NCBI GenBank assembly: GCA_900079765.1
Contig: LT599017.1
Coordinates: 2,325,766 to 2,389,765, forward strand
Length of the DNA stretch: 64,000 nucleotides
Source: an uncultured Eubacteriales bacterium
GTDB lineage: Bacteria; Bacillota; Clostridia; Oscillospirales; Oscillospiraceae
Direction of reading: 5' to 3'
Shown: in pieces, positions 1 through 6,369 of the stretch
Position numbering within the stretch: position 1 is the first letter of the stretch
Layout: each line of letters begins with the position of its first letter
Program-made: the position numbers and the translations under genes
The notes under the pieces: model-generated
What the model was told of the DNA's origin: nothing
Seen by the model: only the letters and a program-made list of their open reading frames with translations
The model's database searches: none

Positions 1-2463
1 TGCCAAGCGCATGTTCGCCTCGGCGATCTCACCGCCGATGGCGGCGGCCCTGGCCTGGAAATCGGCCTGGCCGCTGGCCTTGCCCTCGGCCTCGGCCCGC
101 AGGGCGGCGGCGGAGCCCTCCAGGGCCTCGATGCGGCTGCGGGCCGCTGCGGTGTCCCGCTCAGTCTGGGCGGAGCGCCGGGCGAGCTGCTCCAGCTCAC
201 CTCTCTGCTCCTCTCTTTGGCGGCGCAGGTCGTCTAGGACTACGGTGAAATGGCTGCACCGCTCCTCATATGTGAGGATAGTGTCCTCGTGGGTACGTTT
301 TTGGGCCTGAGCGGTGTCCATCTCGTAGCTCGCGGCGGTAGCCTCGCGGTTGGCCTCCTCCAGGGCGTGGACAGCGGCACGCAGCTTTTCTCGGATGCCC
401 TCGATCTGGATGTTCAGCCGCTCCAGCTCGTTGGCACGGCTCAGGATGCCCGCGCTGCGGGAGACCGACCCGCCGGTCATGGAACCGCCGGGGTTGAGCT
501 GCTGCCCGTCCAGGGTGACGATACGGAACCGATAGCCGTATTTCCGGGCAATGGCGATGGCCTTGTCCATGTCCTCGGCCACCACAACGCGGCCCAGGAG
601 GTTGGAGAAAATTTTCTCATACTTTTTATCGAACTCAATGAGTTCGTCCCCTATACCCACGAAACCGGGCTCGTCCACCACCTTGCCGTCCCGGAAGTCG
701 GAGGGGCGGATGGAGCTGAGGGGCAGGAAGGTACAGCGCCCGCCGTCCCGGCGCTTGAGATAGTTAATGGCGGCCTTGCCGTCCTCCTCGGTGTCCACCA
801 CCACGTTCTGCATAGCGGAGCCCAGGGCGATCTCTATCGCCACGGCGTACTGATCAGGCACGCGGATCAAGCCAGCAACGGGGCCGTGGACTCCCTTGAG
901 CTGACCGCGCTCGGCGTCCCCCATCACCAGCTTGACCGCTTTGGAGTAGCCCTCGTAGAGCTTTTCCATCTCGGTGAGCATGTGAATGCGGGATTTGAGG
1001 GAGTTTTCCTCCATCTGAAGCTGGACGTGCCGCTCCTCGGCCTCCTTGGCCTTTTTGCGGCGGCTCTCCACCCGCAAGGTGTACCCGTTAATTATATTCT
1101 TGAGGGAGTCCAAATCCTCCTTGGCCTGACTCAGCTCGGCGGTAGCCTGCTTGTCCTCGGCCTCGGTGGAGGTGATGCGCTCCTCCAGCCCGGCCAGGTC
1201 CTGCCGGATGGAAGCGTCTCGGTCCATCAGCTCCTGGGCCGCGGCGGCCAGTGCGGAGAGGAGGGCCCGCGCCTCGCCTGCGGAGGCGGACTCCACCGCC
1301 TCTTTCTGCCGCAAGGCCTCCATCTCGACTGCCAGCTTGCCCGCGCCCCGGGCGGCCTCCTCAGCGGACTTCTGCCGCTCTAAAAGTTGGGTGCGGAGCT
1401 CGGTAACCTCCCCGACGATGCCCTCCAGGCGGCGGCGGCGCTCCTCGATCTGACCGGTGATGCTGCCGTCGCGGCCCTCCTGGGCGGCCAGTTCCTGCTG
1501 CATCCGATCGGTGTTCTCCAGGTTATTTTGAATATTTGTTTTGAGAACGGCTACGCTGTTCTCGATGCCGTTGGCGTCAGCCTCCCGCTGCATCATCTCA
1601 AACCGGATGCCCTCGGCCTCCACGTCCTTCTCCCGCATCTTTGCGGCGTACCCCTCCGAGGCGGCATAGAGCCGCTCCACCGCGGCCCGGGCTTCCCCTT
1701 TCTGACGGACGGCATTCTCGTAGTCGCTGAGAACCTTGATGGCCCCAGCCCGGATGCGCTCAAGCTGCTCCAGCCAGACCGAGATCTCCAGCCCCCGCAG
1801 CTCGTCCCGCAGGATGAGGTACTTTTTCGCCTTCTCAGATTGGACGCGCAGGGGCTCCACCTGGAGCTCCAGCTCGTCGATCTTATCGTTGATGCGCACC
1901 AGATTCTCCTCGGTGCGCTCCAGCTTGCGTTCGGCCTCCTCCTTACGGTGGCGAAAACGGGAGATGCCCGCCGCCTCCTCGAAGACCTCCCGTCGATCCC
2001 CGCTCTTAACCGAGAGGATCTCGTCTATCTTGCCCTGGCCGATGACTGAGTACCCCTCCCGGCCCAGGCCCGTGTCCATAAAAAGCTCGTACACGTCCTT
2101 CAGGCGGACGCTGCGGCGGTTGATGTAGTATTCGCTCTCGCCCGAGCGGTAATACCGCCGGGTGACCATGACCTCGCTCTCCTCCATGTCAAAGAAGTGC
2201 TCGACATTGTCCAGCACAAGAGAGACCTCGGCAAAGCCCAGCTGCTTGCGCTTGGCCGTGCCGCCGAAGATGACGTCCTCCATCTTGCCGCCTCGCAGCG
2301 CTTTGGTGGACTGCTCCCCCATGACCCAGCGGATGGCGTCCGAAATATTTGATTTTCCGCTGCCGTTGGGCCCGACGATGGCGGTGATGTCGTCCCCAAA
2401 GGAGAGCACCGTCTTGTCAGGGAAGGATTTAAAGCCCTGTATCTCAAGCGCCTTTAAGTACAC
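1..2463 (-). CDS. smc: Chromosome segregation ATPase SMC (N-terminal 821 residues, cut by window edge)
   Basis: SMC is the ATPase of the condensin-like complex (with ScpA and ScpB) that compacts and segregates the chromosome. The visible part starts VYLKALEIQGFKSF, has the Walker A loop GPNGSGKSN near residue 31, then a long coiled coil, the hinge domain at about residues 515-675 (GVHGPVAGL onwards) and the start of the returning coil. The C-terminal coil and ATPase half lie beyond position 1. I chose the GTG at 2463 because AGAGGTG sits just upstream; an in-frame ATG at 2478 would add five residues but has no ribosome site. It follows rnc, the order common in Firmicutes. Confidence 0.96.
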   Translation of the reverse strand, partial: MYLKALEIQGFKSFPDKTVLSFGDDITAIVGPNGSGKSNISDAIRWVMGEQSTKALRGGKMEDVIFGGTAKRKQLGFAEVSLVLDNVEHFFDMEESEVMVTRRYYRSGESEYYINRRSVRLKDVYELFMDTGLGREGYSVIGQGKIDEILSVKSGDRREVFEEAAGISRFRHRKEEAERKLERTEENLVRINDKIDELELQVEPLRVQSEKAKKYLILRDELRGLEISVWLEQLERIRAGAIKVLSDYENAVRQKGEARAAVERLYAASEGYAAKMREKDVEAEGIRFEMMQREADANGIENSVAVLKTNIQNNLENTDRMQQELAAQEGRDGSITGQIEERRRRLEGIVGEVTELRTQLLERQKSAEEAARGAGKLAVEMEALRQKEAVESASAGEARALLSALAAAAQELMDRDASIRQDLAGLEERITSTEAEDKQATAELSQAKEDLDSLKNIINGYTLRVESRRKKAKEAEERHVQLQMEENSLKSRIHMLTEMEKLYEGYSKAVKLVMGDAERGQLKGVHGPVAGLIRVPDQYAVAIEIALGSAMQNVVVDTEEDGKAAINYLKRRDGGRCTFLPLSSIRPSDFRDGKVVDEPGFVGIGDELIEFDKKYEKIFSNLLGRVVVAEDMDKAIAIARKYGYRFRIVTLDGQQLNPGGSMTGGSVSRSAGILSRANELERLNIQIEGIREKLRAAVHALEEANREATAASYEMDTAQAQKRTHEDTILTYEERCSHFTVVLDDLRRQREEQRGELEQLARRSAQTERDTAAARSRIEALEGSAAALRAEAEGKASGQADFQARAAAIGGEIAEANMRLA

Positions 2464-2592
2464 ACGCGCACCTCTCATCAACAAAATATGTGAATATGAT
2501 ATTATATCAATTTCGGCCCATCATTGCAAATCTTTTCCGCCGCGCAAAAAGACGCGCCGCGGGCTTTCCTGGGCCTGCAGCGCGCTCCTCTT

Positions 2593-3264
2593 TTATTTCG
2601 TCAGCTCCGCGAACGCCGCCTTGGCGGCGGCCTGCTCGGCCTCTTTCTTGCTCCTGCCCTCACCCGCGCCGATGGGCGCGCCGTTGAGGTCTACCGCGAC
2701 TTGAAAGACCTTGGCGTGGTCCGGACCGGTAGCGCCGACGAGGCGGTACTCCAGCACCTGGCCGTTCTCCCGCTGCACCAGCTCCTGAAGCGCGGTCTTG
2801 TAGTCCCGGCTGCCCGCTTTCTCTTCCTCCGCGTCTAAAATAAAACGGGTGATGATCTTTCGGGCGGAGCCGATACCTCCGTCCAGGTATACGGCGGCGA
2901 TAACAGCCTCCACCGCGTCGGCCACGATGGAGGGCCGCGTCCGGCCGCCTCCCGCGTCCTCCCCCTTGCCCAGGAGCAGATGGCTGCCCAGATCAAGCTC
3001 CCGCGCTACTTCTACAAGGCTCCCCTCGCATACCAGGGCCGCCCGGGTGCGGGTCAGGTCCCCCTCGGGGAGGTCGGGATGGGTGCGGTAGAGGTAATCC
3101 GCCGTCACCATGCCCAGCACCGAGTCCCCCAGAAACTCCAGCCGCTCATTGCTCTGGAGGCCCTTCCCACGGTTCTCGTTGGCATAAGAGCTATGCGTGA
3201 GGGCGTTTTCCAGCAGCGCCCGGTTCTGAAAGGCGTAGCCCAGTTTCTCCTCCAGCTTGTCCAT
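2593..3264 (-). CDS. rnc: Ribonuclease III
   Basis: RNase III cuts double-stranded RNA in rRNA precursors and in structured or antisense-paired mRNA. The protein (about 223 residues) carries the signature NERLEFLGDSVL near residue 42, the second acidic active-site cluster DAVEAVIAAVYLDGG near residue 116, and a C-terminal double-stranded RNA-binding domain ending KKEAEQAAAKAAFAEL. I prefer the ATG at 3264, ten bases after AAGGA; a GTG three codons earlier (3273) is almost on top of that site. It lies between a terminator and smc, so it is probably expressed by read-through from acpP or by a weak promoter that I could not identify. Confidence 0.96.
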   Translation of the reverse strand: MDKLEEKLGYAFQNRALLENALTHSSYANENRGKGLQSNERLEFLGDSVLGMVTADYLYRTHPDLPEGDLTRTRAALVCEGSLVEVARELDLGSHLLLGKGEDAGGGRTRPSIVADAVEAVIAAVYLDGGIGSARKIITRFILDAEEEKAGSRDYKTALQELVQRENGQVLEYRLVGATGPDHAKVFQVAVDLNGAPIGAGEGRSKKEAEQAAAKAAFAELTK

Positions 3265-3286
3265 TTCGTTCACATCCTTAAAAAGG

Positions 3287-3311
3287 AAAGCCCCGCACCA
3301 GGCGGGGCTTT
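3287..3311 (-). terminator. Rho-independent terminator after acpP
   Basis: A 10-bp perfect stem (AAAGCCCCGC / GCGGGGCTTT) has a 5-nt loop. On the minus strand it is followed by CCTTTTT. It lies between acpP and rnc and should end or attenuate the plsX-acpP transcript. Confidence 0.85.
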
Positions 3312-3344
3312 GCCCTTTTATTTTCTTTGGGTAAGTAATACCGA

Positions 3345-3581
3345 TTACTCGTCGATCTTGGCCTGGAGATAGCGCACCAGGTCGCCCACGGTACGGATGC
3401 CGGCGGCGTCTTCCTCGCTCATCTCCTCCACGCCGAACTCCTCCTCCAGGGCCATGGAAAGCTCCACCAGGTCCAGGGAGTCGGCACCGAGGTCGTTTTC
3501 AAAGGAGGTGTCCATACCGATGTTGTCGGCGTCTACGGAGAACTGCTCGGCGAGCAGCTCGGTCAGTTTCTCGAAAATCAT
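3345..3581 (-). CDS. acpP: Acyl carrier protein
   Basis: This is the 78-residue carrier of growing acyl chains in type II fatty acid synthesis. The attachment motif [10 protein letters not shown] is present, with Ser35 as the predicted 4'-phosphopantetheine site, and the protein is strongly acidic as in the family. AAGGAG precedes the ATG. It is downstream of plsX, the usual Firmicutes pairing, which links fatty acid elongation with phospholipid synthesis. It also has its own sigma-A promoter at 3628-3656 with a palindrome over the -35 region, so it can be transcribed separately from plsX. Confidence 0.97.
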   Translation of the reverse strand: MIFEKLTELLAEQFSVDADNIGMDTSFENDLGADSLDLVELSMALEEEFGVEEMSEEDAAGIRTVGDLVRYLQAKIDE

Positions 3582-3627
3582 GCTTATCTACTCCTTATCG
3601 CGGTATGCGATGTTGTATTGCACTAAA

Positions 3628-3656
3628 ATAATAGGCATAAACCTATTGACTGTCAA
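3628..3656 (-). promoter_or_regulatory. Sigma-A promoter of acpP
   Basis: On the minus strand TTGACA (3656-3651) and TATTAT (3633-3628) are separated by exactly 17 nt, and acpP starts 46 nt downstream. The -35 is a perfect consensus and the -10 matches five of six bases. Confidence 0.75.
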
Positions 3657-3660
3657 TAGG
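3642..3660. promoter_or_regulatory. Palindrome over the acpP -35 region (candidate operator)
   Basis: CCTATTGAC-T-GTCAATAGG is a perfect 9-bp inverted repeat with a 1-nt centre, so it cannot form a useful RNA hairpin and looks like a DNA-binding site. A further ATAGG-N6-CCTAT inverted repeat overlaps it at about 3631-3646. Both cover the -35 and spacer of the acpP promoter. The sequence does not match the published FapR consensus closely, so the cognate regulator is unknown. Confidence 0.5.
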
Positions 3661-3680
3661 AAAATGCAAAAATTTGCAGA

Positions 3681-4727
3681 TTATTCTTCTCTGACCGTCC
3701 CCAGGTCGGAAACAGGCAGGCGCATAAAGTCCACATTTTCGGTGATGTCCTCGATGATACCTGACGCGGCAAACTGCTGGGCCTGCCGGATCGCGTTGCG
3801 GATGGCGTACGAATCGGAGGAGCCATGGGCCTTGATAACGGGTTTGGAGATGCCCACCAGCGCGGTGCCGCCCACCTCCCGGGCATCCATCAGGCGCTTA
3901 AAGTCCTTGATGCCGTCCTTCACCAGGATGGCAGAGATCTTGGTCAGAAGGTTTTTCTTAAACATCTTCTTAATCTCCCCAGCCAGGAAACTGCCCGCCC
4001 CTTCCAGCGTTTTGAGGAAAATGTTCCCTGAATACCCATCGGTGACGATTACGTCCACCTGGCCCAGAACGGCCTCCTTTGCCTCCACGTTGCCCACGAA
4101 ATGGATGCGCCCCTCCTCGTCCGCTTTTTTAAGGAGCTTCCAGGTCTCCCGCTGAAGGTCAGTACCCTTACTCTCCTCCGCGCCGATGTTAAGGAGACCC
4201 ACCCTCGGCTCAGGGCGGCCTAGCACCCGCTCTGCATAGTAGGAACCCATGAACGCGAACTGGAGCAGGTACTCCGGCGTCCCCTCGGCGGTAGCGCCGC
4301 AGTCTATGAGGAGCGCACCCCCCTTGGCGGTGGGCACGACGGGGCACATAGCCGCTCTGCGGATGCCCTTGATGCGCTTGACCAGCAGCGTGGCCGCCGA
4401 CAGGAGAGCCCCGGTGCTCCCCGCCGAGACGAAGGCAGAGCCGCCCCCATCCCTCAGAAGATTTAAGCCCACAGTAAGGGAGGAGTCCTTCTTCTCCTTG
4501 AAGGCCGTGGCGCTGTTGTCGCAGATCTCCACCACCTCGGACGCATGGGCGATCTCGATCCCCGCGGGCAGGTCGTCGTATCCCAGCTCCCTGAGGCAGG
4601 CAAGCAGCTCCTCCCCCCGGCCCACCAGCACCACTTCTACCCCCAGGTCCTTCACAGCACTGACCGCGCCCTCCACGTTGGCTCTGGGCGCATGATCGCC
4701 CCCCATAGCGTCTACGATGATTTTCAA
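3681..4727 (-). CDS. plsX: Phosphate acyltransferase PlsX
   Basis: PlsX converts acyl-ACP and phosphate to acyl-phosphate, the donor used by PlsY in phospholipid synthesis. The 348-residue protein begins MKIIVDAMGGDHAP and contains DNSATAFKEKKDSSL and VNIGAEE-type motifs of the family (here LLNIGAEESKGT). The start is TTG with GGGGAGGG upstream. It is the gene before acpP, its metabolic partner. The region just upstream carries a remnant of the trmFO 3' end and a structured repeat. Confidence 0.96.
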   Translation of the reverse strand: MKIIVDAMGGDHAPRANVEGAVSAVKDLGVEVVLVGRGEELLACLRELGYDDLPAGIEIAHASEVVEICDNSATAFKEKKDSSLTVGLNLLRDGGGSAFVSAGSTGALLSAATLLVKRIKGIRRAAMCPVVPTAKGGALLIDCGATAEGTPEYLLQFAFMGSYYAERVLGRPEPRVGLLNIGAEESKGTDLQRETWKLLKKADEEGRIHFVGNVEAKEAVLGQVDVIVTDGYSGNIFLKTLEGAGSFLAGEIKKMFKKNLLTKISAILVKDGIKDFKRLMDAREVGGTALVGISKPVIKAHGSSDSYAIRNAIRQAQQFAASGIIEDITENVDFMRLPVSDLGTVREE

Positions 4728-4794
4728 AAGTATCCCTCCCCATGTTGACTCTTATGCAGCCTTGTAGGGCCTGATGCCCCTATTGGGCCGCTTC

Positions 4795-4870
4795 TTATAT
4801 ATCCGATTTCTCCAATATCTCCAGCGCCCTCTGGCTTATCTCCGCGTTTTTGTTCCGCTTGTTCCCCACA
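4795..4870 (-). pseudogene. Remnant: diverged copy of the trmFO 3' end
   Basis: The minus strand encodes KRNKNAEISQRALEILEKSDI followed by stop. The intact trmFO 143 bp upstream ends KRNKNAELSRRALEILETLD-TE. The two DNA stretches align without gaps for about 60 bp, with many third-position differences (AAG/AAA, GCC/GCG, ATT/ATA). This is therefore a duplicated or recombined gene end and not a gene in its own right. The frame stays open across the repeat up to about 5010, but nothing in that part looks coding. Confidence 0.7.
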
Positions 4871-4910
4871 AAGCTCCGCTTTTTTTGGGGCCCCTTCTTC
4901 TTTCTACATC

Positions 4911-4982
4911 CTCGGGGCAAGTGAATTGCCCCTGCGGCAAGGTTTTCGAAAGCGAAAACACTTGGACGCGCCTTACGGCGCG
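4911..4982 (+). repeat. Three-hairpin intergenic element, copy A
   Basis: Three consecutive hairpins are seen: GGGGCAA/TTGCCCC with loop GTGAA; CAAG-GTTTTCG/CGAAAAC-A-CTTG with loop AAAG; and CGCGCC/GGCGCG with loop TTAC. A copy of almost the same length and fold, but with different stem sequences, lies on the minus strand at 11707-11779. This copy is in reverse orientation to the surrounding genes and is wedged between intact trmFO and the remnant of its 3' end. Confidence 0.65.
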
Positions 4983-5013
4983 GCTCGCTCCCGCTCGCGG
5001 GCAAGCACAAAGC

Positions 5014-6318
5014 CTATTCAGTATCTAAAGTCTCCAAAATCTCCAATGCCCGTCTGCTCAGCTCGGCGTTCTTGTTCCGCTTGCCCTTGACCCGATGGTC
5101 CAGGGGCGGAATGATGCCAAAGTTGACATTCATGGGCTGGAAGTCGATCACGCTCTCGTTGCTGACATAGAGGGCCAAGGCGCCTACAGCGGTCTCCTGC
5201 GGAAAATCCACAGGGGGCCTTCCCTCCATCCGCCGGGCCAGCTCCACCGCCGCGAGGAAACCGGACGCGGTGGACTCCACGTACCCCTCCACGCCGGTGA
5301 CCTGCCCTGCGAAGAGGATGTTCTCCCGCCCCTTGACCCGATAATACCGGTCCAGAAGCCGGGGAGAGTCGAGATAGGTGTTGCGGTGCATGACACCGTA
5401 GCGTACAAACTCGGCATTCTTGAGGGCGGGGATCATGGAGAAGACCCGCCGCTGCTCAGGCCACTTCAGATGCGTCTGAAACCCCACCAGGTTGTAAATG
5501 CTCCCGTCGGCGTTGTCCTTGCGCAGCTGCACAACGGCGTAGGGTTCCTTCCCTGTCCTGGGGTCCTTGAGGCCCCGGGGCTTGAGGGGTCCGTAGCACA
5601 AGGTGTCGTGCCCCCGGCGGGCCATGACCTCCACAGGCATACAGCCCTCGAAGACCTGCTTGTCCTCAAACCCGTGGACCTCGGCCTCCTGAGCTGAGCA
5701 GAGCTCGCCCCAGAACGCATCGTACTCCTCCCGGGTCATGGGACAGTTTACATAATCCGGCGTCCCCTTGTCGTACCGTGAGGCAAACCAGGCGCTGCCC
5801 ATGTCCACACTCTCGAAGGTGACCAGGGGCGCGGCAGCGTCAAAGAAGTTGAGGTAACGGCTTTCGGGGAAGAGAGCGCGAATATCCTCAATGAGAGCGT
5901 CCGAGGTCAGGGGCCCGGTGGCTACGATGACCTGCCCCTCCCTGGGGATACGCTCCACCTCCCCCTCCACCACGGAAATGAGGGGATGATTTCTGATTTT
6001 CTCAGTGATTTCCTGGGCGAAGGCGTGGCGGTCCACCGCCAGCGCCCCCCCGGCCTCCACCTTATGCGCGTCGGCGCACGCCAGGATGAGGGACCCCATG
6101 CGGCGCAGCTCCTCCTTCAGGAGGCCCACCGCGTTCTCGAGCTGGTCGGACCGCAAAGAGTTGGAGCACACCAACTCACCGAACCACTCGGTATGGTGGG
6201 CGGGGGTCATTTTGGCGGGTTTCATCTCATGGAGGGCAACGGGGATACCCCTGCTCGCCAGCTGCCACGCAGCCTCGCTCCCCGCGAGCCCAGCGCCGAT
6301 GACTGTAACGGATTCCAT
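5014..6318 (-). CDS. trmFO: tRNA (uracil-54-C5)-methyltransferase, folate/FAD-dependent (TrmFO)
   Basis: TrmFO makes ribothymidine at position 54 of tRNA using 5,10-methylenetetrahydrofolate and FAD. The 434-residue protein has the N-terminal FAD loop VIGAGLAGSEAAW, the family segments HHTEWFGELVCSNSLRSD and AVDRHAFAQEIT, and the C-terminal part with TGVEGYVES and NVNFGIIPP. The start ATG is at 6318. It follows topA and dprA as in many Firmicutes. Its 3' end recurs as a diverged fragment downstream at 4795-4870. Confidence 0.97.
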   Translation of the reverse strand: MESVTVIGAGLAGSEAAWQLASRGIPVALHEMKPAKMTPAHHTEWFGELVCSNSLRSDQLENAVGLLKEELRRMGSLILACADAHKVEAGGALAVDRHAFAQEITEKIRNHPLISVVEGEVERIPREGQVIVATGPLTSDALIEDIRALFPESRYLNFFDAAAPLVTFESVDMGSAWFASRYDKGTPDYVNCPMTREEYDAFWGELCSAQEAEVHGFEDKQVFEGCMPVEVMARRGHDTLCYGPLKPRGLKDPRTGKEPYAVVQLRKDNADGSIYNLVGFQTHLKWPEQRRVFSMIPALKNAEFVRYGVMHRNTYLDSPRLLDRYYRVKGRENILFAGQVTGVEGYVESTASGFLAAVELARRMEGRPPVDFPQETAVGALALYVSNESVIDFQPMNVNFGIIPPLDHRVKGKRNKNAELSRRALEILETLDTE

Positions 6319-6369
6319 ATAACAACCTTTCCGGTAGACGGTAGCGCGTAAGGGATGCCGCGACTACAA

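Noticed and set aside
3642-3660. FapR binding site at acpP
   Set aside because: The palindrome is real, but it does not match the published FapR consensus well enough to name the regulator.
4795-5010. A 71-codon minus-strand gene after trmFO
   Set aside because: Its C-terminus is a copy of the TrmFO end, its middle is the structured repeat, and it has no ribosome site, so it is treated as a remnant and not a gene.
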